Below are positions 16,149 to 24,115 of a stretch of 54,458 bases of DNA, piece after piece. The position numbers were made by a program, and so were the translations under genes. The notes below the pieces were generated by a model. It was not told the origin of the DNA. It ran no database searches and saw only the letters and a program-made list of their open reading frames with translations. How positions within the stretch are numbered: the first letter of the stretch is position 1; the number at the start of each line of letters is the position of its first letter. Source of the stretch: Streptomyces geranii. GTDB taxonomy: Bacteria > Actinomycetota > Actinomycetes > Streptomycetales > Streptomycetaceae. The DNA is taken from assembly GCF_002954775.1 (NCBI RefSeq), contig NZ_PJME01000057.1:1-54458 (forward strand), given 5' to 3'.

Positions 16149-17515
16149 TCCGACCTGCCGGTCATAGGGCATCCCGCCACTTTTCGACCGGCCGTGGGGA
16201 GATCGGCCGTGATCCCGCTGTCCGACCTGATTGCGAGCCGCGCCCGCAATCCGCTGGGTGAAAGACCGCGTGAGGGATCGGGCACAACCTTCGCGGCCGA
16301 GGAAAGCGCGAGATGGAAAGCGCGCGTAAGGAGAGCGGTCGCGAGCGTCATCTCGATCAGGCTCCACGACATTCCCATACAGATCAGAGGGCCCGCGCCG
16401 AACGGCATGTATGCGAACTGCGGGGCGACGCTGCCGGAGCCATCGGGCAACCAGCGGTCCGGGTCGAATGCCAGCGGGTCGGGGAACCATCGCGCGTCCC
16501 GCTGCATCACGTACGCGGGGACCATCACCTTGGTACCGGACTCCAGCGTGTAGCCACCCAGCACCGTCTCGTGCATGGCGTGGCGGGCGAACATCCAATT
16601 GGGCGGCCAGAGGCGGAGAGCCTCTCGGACCACCCTGGCGGTAAGGCTCAGCCGCTCGTAGTGATCATGCGTGATGGGCCCGGATGTCGGAAGCACCGCT
16701 GCCGCCTCGGCCGCGACCATTCTCTGGATCTCCGGATGCCGCGTCAGCTCGTGGACGATCCATCCGAACCCGGCTGCCGAGGTGTTCTCCGACGCGAGCA
16801 GGGTGGCGGCCAGAGTCTCGCGGATGACCGCATCGGGCAGTACGCCGTGCCGGGCAGTGGGCTGCATCAGCACATCCACGAGGTCACCGGTCGCGCGCTG
16901 GCCCACGGTCCGTCGAAGGCCCATCGCCTCGCTGATTGCCTGCTCGAGCGCGCGGTTGGCTCGTACGACCCGGCGGTGACGCGGGAGTGGGAACCCGAGC
17001 GGCAGGGAAACGGAGCTGCTGACGACCGGGGTCAGCGCATCGAAGAGGTCTCGCCCCAGGCCGGCTACCAGATGCGCGTTCTCACCGAGGCAGAGTACGG
17101 CTCCGACCCTGGCCGTGAGCGCGCGCATGCGATCGACCACATCGATCTCGCCACTTCCCCAAGAGGAAATCCCGCCGTCCAGCTCTGCGGCGATCCCGGG
17201 GATCTTTGCCTGCATGGAGGAGGGGCGCATGTACCTCATGCGGGCAGCTCGTGATGAGGTCCACTGCTGCTTGGTCTCCGCATCATCCTTTTGTTTGCGG
17301 TGGAGGAAGTCGACCTCGGCACCGAAATCAGTGTTCGTGCGTGTGAGCACCTCCCCGGCCAGTGCCGGGTCGGCCACGACGACTATGTGGCGGTCAAACG
17401 ACCAGATCGCGCCAAACTTGTCTGACATCTGCACCATGAACCCGAGGCGGTCCTGGTCGTAAACGGGACCGTTGCCGGTAAGGCGCCCGCCGAGCGGACC
17501 TGGCGGTCGGTTCAT
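16145..17515 (-). CDS. cytochrome P450, putative peptide cross-linking enzyme
   Basis: A 456-residue P450 with the hallmark motifs: I-helix LLASENTSAAGF (about 239-250; SENTS instead of the usual GxDTT), ExxR as EALR (298-301), and the haem loop FGAGPLICMG (372-381) with ligand C379. The ATG at 17515 is preceded by GGAGGAG; an in-frame ATG seven codons upstream is less well placed. It lies 97 bases after a 26-codon peptide gene, separated by a strong hairpin. P450s next to tiny aromatic-ending peptide genes install Tyr/Trp cross-links in biarylitides, cittilins and atropopeptides; that function is inferred from context. No ferredoxin gene is adjacent. Confidence 0.9.
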   Translation of the reverse strand: MNRPPGPLGGRLTGNGPVYDQDRLGFMVQMSDKFGAIWSFDRHIVVVADPALAGEVLTRTNTDFGAEVDFLHRKQKDDAETKQQWTSSRAARMRYMRPSSMQAKIPGIAAELDGGISSWGSGEIDVVDRMRALTARVGAVLCLGENAHLVAGLGRDLFDALTPVVSSSVSLPLGFPLPRHRRVVRANRALEQAISEAMGLRRTVGQRATGDLVDVLMQPTARHGVLPDAVIRETLAATLLASENTSAAGFGWIVHELTRHPEIQRMVAAEAAAVLPTSGPITHDHYERLSLTARVVREALRLWPPNWMFARHAMHETVLGGYTLESGTKVMVPAYVMQRDARWFPDPLAFDPDRWLPDGSGSVAPQFAYMPFGAGPLICMGMSWSLIEMTLATALLTRAFHLALSSAAKVVPDPSRGLSPSGLRARLAIRSDSGITADLPTAGRKVAGCPMTGRSE

Positions 17516-17545
17516 CGGCTCCTCCATGATGTGCATTGCAAGGTC

Positions 17546-17586
17546 CTCGGGCCGGGGCGAGATAGCGCCTCGCCCCGGCCCGAGGG
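17546..17586. terminator. 16-bp perfect hairpin between precursor and P450
   Basis: Arms at 17546-17561 and 17571-17586 are perfectly complementary (GC-rich, 9-base loop) and lie between the precursor stop (17612) and the P450 start (17515). Such hairpins in RiPP operons usually attenuate transcription or stabilise the short upstream message, giving more precursor than enzyme. There is no U-run after it on the minus strand, so full termination is not expected. Confidence 0.75.
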
Positions 17587-17611
17587 ATTACACGGATCGA
17601 CCTCGGTGAGA

Positions 17612-17692
17612 TCAGTACTTGTAGAAGCCGGCCACGGCCGTCATCTTCGTGCGGCGGGCGATCGCATACGAGACGGTCTTGAGCATGGCCAT
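17612..17692 (-). CDS. 26-residue candidate RiPP precursor peptide ending GFYKY
   Basis: A 26-codon gene: MAMLKTVSYAIARR as a basic amphipathic leader, then a segment ending MTAVAGFYKY at the stop. AAAGAGG lies eight bases before the ATG. Three aromatic residues in the last four positions, a short cationic leader and an adjacent P450 are the layout of P450-cross-linked RiPPs (cittilin, biarylitide and atropopeptide types). The core is probably the final four to six residues, with Phe/Tyr/Tyr as cross-link sites. No Cys, Ser/Thr-rich core or protease gene is nearby. A longer start seven codons upstream lacks a ribosome-binding site. Too small for most gene callers; expression is inferred. Confidence 0.7.
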   Translation of the reverse strand: MAMLKTVSYAIARRTKMTAVAGFYKY

Positions 17693-17874
17693 CGTTAGTA
17701 CCTCTTTCATGAAGGTGGGTTCGCACGGCGGACATTGTCGGCATTTGCCGCGTCCCGGAGAGAATTCCTCCGGTAACTCCTTGTGCACTCTCAGACTCGC
17801 CCCGGCTGGTCTCCCCCGTCCAGAGAGATCACGCTGCACTAAGCTGCGTGCAGGATCTTCCCTGGGGGGAAACG
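17693..17874. promoter_or_regulatory. divergent promoter region of the RiPP-like operon and LuxR gene
   Basis: The 182-base gap between the precursor start and the regulator start should hold both promoters. A hairpin with arms CCGGAG (17755-17760) and CTCCGG (17768-17773) lies near its middle and is a candidate operator. I cannot place -10/-35 boxes with confidence. Confidence 0.45.
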
Positions 17875-18945
17875 GTGGAAAATCGCACGCTTGAGGACTT
17901 TGCCCGGCTGGGCAAAACGGAAATCGAAGTCTTTCGCTGGGCAGCGCAAAATGGACATCTCGATATTGGTGAAGCTGCCCACGACCTCGCCTTGGATGTC
18001 GAGGAAGTGCAGCAGGCCGCGGCCTCACTAGGGGCCCGGCACCTGCTCCGGCACCTGCCCGGAGACGCCGCAAATGAGCCGCTGGTGCCTGTCGCACCGG
18101 AGAGTGCGGCAGCGATCATGTTCACCACCGCCGAGGCCGAGCTGCGCGGCCGGCTGGCCCGCATCGACGAACTGAAGGGTGACTTCGACGTCCTGGGTTC
18201 GCTCTACGCCGAGACACAGCGCAGTCGGCGCAGGCATACGCCGATCCAAGAGGTGCACGGACTCGAATCCGCCACAGAGCTGCTCGAGAACGCGGTTTCA
18301 GCCTGCCAGGTGGAAGTGCTGACCTGCGAACGCGGCAGGGATCTGTCGCCAGGGCGCATGGAGCAGGCCAACGAGCGCGATCTGGCCCTCGCCCGGCGTG
18401 GCATCCAGATCCGCACCCTCTACCAGCACTCCGCCCGCCACGAGACAGTCACCCAGGACTACGTCAGCCATCTCGCCTCGTCGGGTGGCGAGGTTCGCAC
18501 CTTGCCCGAGTTGTTCGGCAGACTGGTTGTTGTCGACCGGAAGGTCGCGTTCATTCCCCGTGCTGACGAGCATGAGGGCGTGGTCGTCGTCCAGGACCTC
18601 TCCACCGTCAGCTACCTGTGCGCAGTCTTCGAACACTCGTGGGTGCAGGCCACACCCCTCAACCCCGGGCACTTCGGAACGCCCGTCATCCGGACGGAGG
18701 CCGCGCAGGCGATCGTGCGACTGCTCACGGAGGGCATGAAGGACGAGATGATCGCCAGACGACTCGGCATGTCCTTGCGAACCTGCCGCAAGCACATCGC
18801 GGACGTCATGGAGAGTTTCCGGGCTGAGAGCCGATTCCAGCTCGGATACCTGATCCGGGCACGGCTGGGCGACCCAAAACGCGCCAAGAGCGGAACGATC
18901 GACGCCGTTGTTGCTGCGGCCCTGTCCTCGGACAACCCAGAGTAG
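17875..18945 (+). CDS. LuxR-type transcriptional regulator
   Basis: A 356-residue regulator. The C-terminus (about 280-328) is a LuxR HTH (IVRLLTEGMKDEMIARRLGM then SLRTCRKHIADVMESF). The N-terminus (LEDFARLGKTEIEVFRWAAQ then IGEAAHDLALDVEEV) looks like a TrmB-like winged helix, the usual partner in regulators of Streptomyces peptide clusters. The GTG at 17875 follows GGGGGG and is preferred to the in-frame GTG at 17848. It is divergent from the precursor gene, so it probably controls the operon. No receiver domain is seen, so it is probably not phosphorylated. Confidence 0.85.
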   Translation: MENRTLEDFARLGKTEIEVFRWAAQNGHLDIGEAAHDLALDVEEVQQAAASLGARHLLRHLPGDAANEPLVPVAPESAAAIMFTTAEAELRGRLARIDELKGDFDVLGSLYAETQRSRRRHTPIQEVHGLESATELLENAVSACQVEVLTCERGRDLSPGRMEQANERDLALARRGIQIRTLYQHSARHETVTQDYVSHLASSGGEVRTLPELFGRLVVVDRKVAFIPRADEHEGVVVVQDLSTVSYLCAVFEHSWVQATPLNPGHFGTPVIRTEAAQAIVRLLTEGMKDEMIARRLGMSLRTCRKHIADVMESFRAESRFQLGYLIRARLGDPKRAKSGTIDAVVAAALSSDNPE

Positions 18946-18984
18946 TGATCACGGACCGCAACTGAACTGGCTGCACGCGGGCGA

Positions 18985-19240
18985 CGTGTCGATCTGGGGG
19001 TGGGTAGTTGGTGTGGTGGGTGGGGTGTGAGCTGTGGGGTTGGGTGTTGGTTGAGAACGGGGCCTGGTGGCGGTGGGGGGTTCCGACCTGGGGTTGTGCG
19101 GGTTTTAGTGGGAATGGCCGGGGTGTTGTGGGTAGTTTCTGCGTCTAATGGTCTGGGGTGTTTTTTGGCTGGTGAGGCGGGTTTTGCCTGGTCATGGGCC
19201 TGGCGTTGTGTGTGGTGTGGGGGCTGTTTTGGGGGCCTGG
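18985..19240. other. strongly G/T-skewed intergenic segment
   Basis: About 255 bases with almost only G and T on the plus strand, including a repeated GTGGGTAGTT at 19000-19009 and 19128-19137. No gene is supported. It lies at the downstream border of the Tn7-like module and may contain the transposon end with its transposase-binding repeats. Confidence 0.45.
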
Positions 19241-19241
19241 T

Positions 19242-19868
19242 TCAGTGGTCGTGGGTGGGTGTTTTGGCGGTCCAGTACAGGGCGGTGTCGATGTGGCGTG
19301 CGGTCCAGCCGTCGGCGGGCGGGGGGCTGTGTCGGAGGAGGTCGTCGAGGAGTTGCAGGTAGCGGCCGTAGTGTCCCGGTGTGTGGGTGAGGGTGAGTCC
19401 GAGGGTGTTAAGGGCGTGTTGGACTCGGCGGTCGTAGACGGCCATCCGTGTGGGTGCTGCTGCTGTCAGGGCGGCTGAGGCGAGGGCGTCGCCGGTACGG
19501 AAGCCGGGCAGTTCCCACATGATGCCGCGTCCTGTGCGGGCGGCCTCACTGCGCGGTACCGCGGTGTCGCGGGCTGCGGTGACGGCCCGCTGGGTGACTG
19601 CGCGCACGTGTGCGTCGGGCAGGGACATGAGCGCCGATACCCACGGAGTCTGTGCGGAGAGCCGTTTCCAGACGACCAGGGCCGCGATGTCCGTCTTTCC
19701 GAGACTGCCGGCGTGCTCGGTTCGTTGGACGACGTCGTGGAACACCTCGTCGTAGTGCGGTGAGACGCTTGCCAGGTAGTCGGCACGGGCGGGGATCAGG
19801 ACGTCCCACACCTGGCCGCAGACGGCAGCGAACTCATCGTCGGTCGGCGTGTCCCTGGTCTTCTTCAC
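19242..19868 (-). CDS. conserved protein resembling OGG-fold 8-oxoguanine glycosylase-like proteins
   Basis: A 208-residue helical protein. Segments such as TDIAALVVWKRLSAQTPWVS, LMSLPDAHVRAVTQRAV, LPGFRTGDALASAALTAAAP and TRMAVYDRRVQHALNTLGL resemble Streptomyces proteins annotated as having an 8-oxoguanine glycosylase OGG fold. A helix-hairpin-helix with the catalytic Lys is not obvious, so glycosylase activity is uncertain. The GTG start lies seven bases after the TniB stop on the same strand, so it is co-transcribed with the transposition genes as the last gene of that operon. Confidence 0.5.
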   Translation of the reverse strand: MKKTRDTPTDDEFAAVCGQVWDVLIPARADYLASVSPHYDEVFHDVVQRTEHAGSLGKTDIAALVVWKRLSAQTPWVSALMSLPDAHVRAVTQRAVTAARDTAVPRSEAARTGRGIMWELPGFRTGDALASAALTAAAPTRMAVYDRRVQHALNTLGLTLTHTPGHYGRYLQLLDDLLRHSPPPADGWTARHIDTALYWTAKTPTHDH

Positions 19869-19875
19869 GTCCGCA

Positions 19876-20958
19876 TCATGCCGGTGCGGACGGTCGGCGG
19901 GTGCGGGGGCGCTTGTGTTGTTCGGCGAGGTGGTCGAGCTGGATGGCTTCCAGCGTTCTCTTGGTGATGCGTTCGGTGCCGTCGTTGATGGCGGTGATGG
20001 CTGCTTGGCGGATGAGCCGGGTGAGGCTGCCGATGCGGCCGGCGGTTCGCTGGTGGAGGTAGGTCGCGTGGCGGGGGAGGGTGCCGGGGCGGTGGTGGTG
20101 GAGGTCGAGGGCGTTTTCGAGGTCGGTGATGACGTCGGTGAAGGGGTGCCGGTTGCCGTGGCGGGCGGGGAGGGGGCCGCAGTCGATGAGGGTGGCGCGG
20201 CCGGCGAGTTGGGCGCCGCGTACGCCGCTGAACAGGGGGGTGGCGGTGACGTCGAGGCCGGCATAGACGAAGGTGGCGCTGATGCGTTCGGTGAGGTCTT
20301 TGAGGAGGTCGGCTGCCTGGGCGCCGGTGGTGGTGCGGGGGTTGAGGCGGTGGATCTCGTCGATGAGGACGAGTTGGATGCCAGCGGTGTTGTAGGTGTG
20401 GCAGACGGCTTCGGTGATCTGGGCCTGGGTCATGCGGGTGGTGACGGGGATGCCGAGGTAGCGGGCGAATTCGGTGGTGAGGGTCTTGGCGGTGGCGCCG
20501 GGCGGGACGAGGACGTAGGCGACCGGCACCTGGGGGTGGTGGCCGGGCGGGGTGGGGGCGCGGTGGGTGTGGGCGAGGTGGCAGGTGCGTCCGACGTGGA
20601 GCAGGGCGGTGGTTTTGCCTGCGGCTGCGGGGCCGGTGACGATCAGTGAGGGCCGTGCGGTGGTGGTCTGGTGGCGGCCGAGGATCATCAGGGTGCGGGT
20701 CTGGGTGGCGAGTTGGCTGATGGCGGGGGTGCGGACGGTGACGAACGCGGAGTGGTAGGCGAGGCGTTCTTCCGGGCTGCGGGGTGCTTCGCCGGGCTGT
20801 GGCGGGGCGGGTGGCGCGGTGGTGGCGAAGTGGTGCCAGCCCTGCCAGGTGGTCACCGGCCATGACGCGGTCGTCGGGTCCGTCGTGGGCTGCCCCGCTC
20901 GGCCGGCGCCGGGTGTGGTGGTGCTGCCGGCTGTGGCGGGTGGGCGGGTGTTCACCAT
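19876..20958 (-). CDS. tniB: TniB/TnsC-like AAA+ transposition ATPase
   Basis: A 360-residue ATPase that in Tn7- and Tn5053-like elements links target-site proteins (TniQ) to the transposase. Walker A is GPAAAGKT (109-116), Walker B is LVLIDEIH (196-203), followed by a sensor-like FVYAGLDVTATPLF and the C-terminal LTRLIRQAAITAINDGTERI helices typical of TniB. Its start overlaps the end of the TniA gene by seven bases, so the two are translationally coupled. Length and motifs look intact. Confidence 0.9.
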   Translation of the reverse strand: MVNTRPPATAGSTTTPGAGRAGQPTTDPTTASWPVTTWQGWHHFATTAPPAPPQPGEAPRSPEERLAYHSAFVTVRTPAISQLATQTRTLMILGRHQTTTARPSLIVTGPAAAGKTTALLHVGRTCHLAHTHRAPTPPGHHPQVPVAYVLVPPGATAKTLTTEFARYLGIPVTTRMTQAQITEAVCHTYNTAGIQLVLIDEIHRLNPRTTTGAQAADLLKDLTERISATFVYAGLDVTATPLFSGVRGAQLAGRATLIDCGPLPARHGNRHPFTDVITDLENALDLHHHRPGTLPRHATYLHQRTAGRIGSLTRLIRQAAITAINDGTERITKRTLEAIQLDHLAEQHKRPRTRRPSAPA

Positions 20959-23084
20959 TTCAGGGCCTCCGCGCGGGCGTCGTAGAGCCCGAGTCCGGTG
21001 TAGGGGACGCCGGGCGGGCCCTCGGCGTCGTCTTCTTCCGCGTCCAGGTCCTGTTCCTCGTCGAGGTCGTCGAGGCTGTCGGTGTCCGTCCCGGGACCGG
21101 TCCGGCCGGCGCCGGAGTCTGGTTCGCCCGGGTGGTCGGGTGCGGGGCGCGGTGGGGGCAGGGGTGTCCGGGCGGGCTGGGTGCGGGCCAGGAGGCGTTG
21201 TTCGCCTGCGGTGGCGTTACCGGTGCGGGTGCGGCGCATGAGCTGGTCGAGGGCGTCGGCGAGGTCGGCCTCCAGGCTGTCGGGGTCGGTGTGGCGGGTG
21301 ATGGTGGTGCGGATGTGCTGCCAGGTCTGTTCGTTGAACGGACGGTGGACGTGGGCGCGGTGGATCCAGGGGATCTCGGCGAACGTGCCGTCGGGCAGGC
21401 GCAGCCAGATCTGGCGGGCGTCGTGGGGGTTGGTGTGGACTTCCCATTTCCCGCCGCGGGCCGTGACGGGGGAGGGCTGCCCGCGGTAGGGGGCCAGGAG
21501 GTCGCAGTCGTAGGTGCGGTGGTGCAGGCGGATGCCGCGTTCGGTGATGGCCTGCCAGCGCACCGGCAGCAGTTCGAGGTAGTCGTCCCTGGTGAGGGGC
21601 ACAGGGACGTACCCGGCGACCGAGACGAGGGCGGCCCACATCTGGTTCGGTGTCAGTGCGGCCTTGGGCAGCACGGGATGACGCAGCCCTTGGTGCGGGC
21701 GGTGGTGGTAGTGCACGAGCCATTCGTCGAGGAGGTCCTGCAACTGCGCGACGGTGAAGCACGCCTCGCGTTCGGCGTCGCGCCCGCGGCGGGTGACGTC
21801 GGATCCGGTGTAGCCGGGCAGGTGCTGGCAGAACAGCGAATTGATCGAGCCGAAGGTCCGCTCGACGATGCCCTTGGCGGTGGGCGCGTAGGGCGGGGCG
21901 GGCTGCACGCTGACGCCGAGGGTCTCACAGGCAGCCGTAAATGCCCTGGAAAGGAATATTTTGCCCCGGTCTACGACGATCGTTTCGGGGATCACGACCG
22001 GGCGGGCGGCCGCGCCCTGAAGCCGCTCGTCCAGCGTCAGCAGCCGCGCCCGGGGGAGCAGTGGGGTGTGGGTGAAGCGCAGGGCGTCGGGCCAGGTGGG
22101 CTTGGCCGGGTGGGGGACGGCCATCTCCGCCAGCAGCAGGGCCGCGTCCACGGCCTGGGTGCCTCCCGGACAGAGCACGGCCGCGAGGATCGCCCTGGTG
22201 GCGACGTCTACCGCGATGGTCATCTCGGGCCGGCCGAGGGTGCCGTCGTCGAACAGGGCCAGGACGTCGAGCCGGGTGGTGTCGATCTGCACCTGCTCTC
22301 CGGGCCGCAGGGCGACGGTGGGCGTGTGGCCGCGTCCGTCCTCGGTGATGGGCGGGGTGCGCACCGGCTGCGCGGGATGGTCGGCGGGGCCGGAGAGCTG
22401 ATGGACGAGCCGGTAGAACGTGGCCTGCGCCGGCATCGCGACCGTGCCGCCGTGCCGGTCCTTGAGGATGTGCGCGACCATCGGCATCAGCCCTTTGATG
22501 GTGCCTTTGGAGCGGCCGCGCTGGCGGCGCAGCGCTTCCTTGACCGCGGCGACGACCCGCTCGTCGGCTCGGCCGGTGGGGCTGGGACCGCGGGTGGCGC
22601 GGTGGTCGATGAGCCCCCACAGGCCCTGTTTGCGGTAGGCCAGGCGCATGCGCTGCACCGTCGTGCGCGACACCCGGCCGAAGCCGAGCGCGGTCAACTC
22701 TGCCGCCTTGGCTCCTTCCCGTTCGGCCAGCGTGTGCTGCTTGGGGTCGTACTGCTCCCGCACCGGCCCACTGCTGCCCGGCCCGCCGGGCAACCCGCAC
22801 TCGACTTCCCGGATGTGGCGCTGCCAGGCCAGCGCCTTCTCCCGTGCCGCGGCCGGGGCGGTTTCGAACAGCCCCCACCGCGGCGCCGCCTGAGGCTGCT
22901 GCACCTGTGCTCCCAGGAGGGCGAAGCCAGGATCGGCGAAGAGGTGCCCGGCGAGTACCGCTTCATCACTGCCGTCCTCGCCGGCCAGGCGGACACACTG
23001 CCCGGCCAGGGCGACGACCTGCCACCGCGATCCGCGGAAGCGGACGTGCGCCCCGACCGCCACCACCGGCCGGCCGCTGCTCAC
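20952..23084 (-). CDS. tniA: TniA/TnsB-like DDE transposase
   Basis: A 710-residue transposase with an N-terminal HTH (LGFGRVSRTTVQRMRLAYRK, about 133-152) and an RNase-H-like core with the triad D268 (QIDTTRLDV), D372 (VVDRGKIF) and E408 (GIVERTFGSIN), then a Mu-C-type beta-barrel. It cuts and joins transposon ends. The GTG at 23084 follows GGGGAGG and overlaps the TnsA-like stop as GTGA; the longer upstream frame is antisense-like. The last ~50 residues are acidic (DEEQDLDAEEDD) and may contact TniB. It appears intact. Confidence 0.9.
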   Translation of the reverse strand: MSSGRPVVAVGAHVRFRGSRWQVVALAGQCVRLAGEDGSDEAVLAGHLFADPGFALLGAQVQQPQAAPRWGLFETAPAAAREKALAWQRHIREVECGLPGGPGSSGPVREQYDPKQHTLAEREGAKAAELTALGFGRVSRTTVQRMRLAYRKQGLWGLIDHRATRGPSPTGRADERVVAAVKEALRRQRGRSKGTIKGLMPMVAHILKDRHGGTVAMPAQATFYRLVHQLSGPADHPAQPVRTPPITEDGRGHTPTVALRPGEQVQIDTTRLDVLALFDDGTLGRPEMTIAVDVATRAILAAVLCPGGTQAVDAALLLAEMAVPHPAKPTWPDALRFTHTPLLPRARLLTLDERLQGAAARPVVIPETIVVDRGKIFLSRAFTAACETLGVSVQPAPPYAPTAKGIVERTFGSINSLFCQHLPGYTGSDVTRRGRDAEREACFTVAQLQDLLDEWLVHYHHRPHQGLRHPVLPKAALTPNQMWAALVSVAGYVPVPLTRDDYLELLPVRWQAITERGIRLHHRTYDCDLLAPYRGQPSPVTARGGKWEVHTNPHDARQIWLRLPDGTFAEIPWIHRAHVHRPFNEQTWQHIRTTITRHTDPDSLEADLADALDQLMRRTRTGNATAGEQRLLARTQPARTPLPPPRPAPDHPGEPDSGAGRTGPGTDTDSLDDLDEEQDLDAEEDDAEGPPGVPYTGLGLYDARAEALKW

Positions 23085-23920
23085 ACCGCCTCCCCGCGCC
23101 CGGCGCCAGCCGCGCCGCGCCCCGCGCCTGACGCCGGGTAATCGGCCGCGGGGACGCAGCCCTGGCTCTCCTCGCCACTGCCCTGACGGGGGGAGCCCGG
23201 ACTGACGATGACCCGTTCGTGCAGCGGCGTCTCCAGTGCTGTCGTCAGCTGTCCGTGCCACAGGGCGTGGAAGACGGCGGGAAGGACCTCGATCGGGTCG
23301 CCGGCCGTTTCGGCGCCTTCGATCAGCGGTCGCGGCCGCGCGAAGGCATCGAGGACCGCCGTCATCAGGCCGGGCCTGCCCTGGTTGCGGGGGTGGCGGT
23401 AGCCGGCCAGCCATTTCAGGTTCGCCGCCGGCACCTCGTCCAGCGGTGCCAGGCGCCGGTAGCTCCAGCCGATGTCCGCGCACGCTGCGGCCACCGCCTG
23501 CGCGGCCTTCAGAGCGCGTTCACCGCCGGCGTCGGGGTGGCCGGGGCAGTCGGCCAGCAGGGCGGGGCCGTCGGCGTAGCGGGCGAACAGTTGTGGCACC
23601 CAGGAACGCACCTGGCTCCGACGGTCGCGCCACAGCAGCCGCACCGGCCGACCGGCCATGCCGGTGACCTGCGGGTCGCGGTCCATGACCATCAGCTGCG
23701 TACGCATGGCGTTCGATCCGGCGGCCACGTGCCGCCCGGTGGTGGCCGACCACCACAGCCCCGGCCCCCACCGCCGTCCCGGCACCACCGGGAAAGCCGA
23801 CACCGGATCGAGGTCTTCGAACGCGACCGCGAGGGCGGCGTCCGCCCACCGCTGCTGCACCGCCTGCCCGACCGGGTCGAGGAAGACCGCCTCGAACCCG
23901 GCCCCGATGTTCACGTCCAC
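23081..23920 (-). CDS. TnsA-like subunit with substituted catalytic positions
   Basis: A 279-residue protein resembling actinobacterial TnsA-like heteromeric transposase subunits: GAGFEAVFLDPVG at the start, VAFEDLDPVSAFPV, PGLWWSATTGRHV, and the end of the domain CADIGWSYRRLAPLD with ANLKWLAGYRHPR. TnsA needs Glu and Asp for 5'-strand cleavage. Where I expect the SWLERD-type Glu it reads SNAMRTQL (69-76), and where I expect PDFFAR it reads PQLFAR (Q110). So it is probably nuclease-dead. The start is uncertain (GTG 23920 or 23914). It overlaps the TniA start and sits in the transposition operon. Confidence 0.65.
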   Translation of the reverse strand: MDVNIGAGFEAVFLDPVGQAVQQRWADAALAVAFEDLDPVSAFPVVPGRRWGPGLWWSATTGRHVAAGSNAMRTQLMVMDRDPQVTGMAGRPVRLLWRDRRSQVRSWVPQLFARYADGPALLADCPGHPDAGGERALKAAQAVAAACADIGWSYRRLAPLDEVPAANLKWLAGYRHPRNQGRPGLMTAVLDAFARPRPLIEGAETAGDPIEVLPAVFHALWHGQLTTALETPLHERVIVSPGSPRQGSGEESQGCVPAADYPASGAGRGAAGAGRGEAV

Positions 23921-24115
23921 CCGGCCCGGCCTGCTGCCAGGCCCGGCCGCCGTCCCCTTGCCGCTCACTCGCCCAGCCAAATGGGCCCGGCTGCCGACCG
24001 GAGCTGTTTCGGCGTTCCGATCACATGGCGCCACGTGATGCGGTAAACACCGGGCCACCACGCCAGCGCCCCAGGAGACCGGTCACGGGCCGCCTGATTC
24101 CCGGCGAGGCGGCGC
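23921..24115. other. gap between tniQ and tnsA-like genes
   Basis: About 195 bases. A minus-strand frame extends the TnsA-like protein upstream to 24061, but that part is low complexity. Nothing else seen. Confidence 0.35.
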
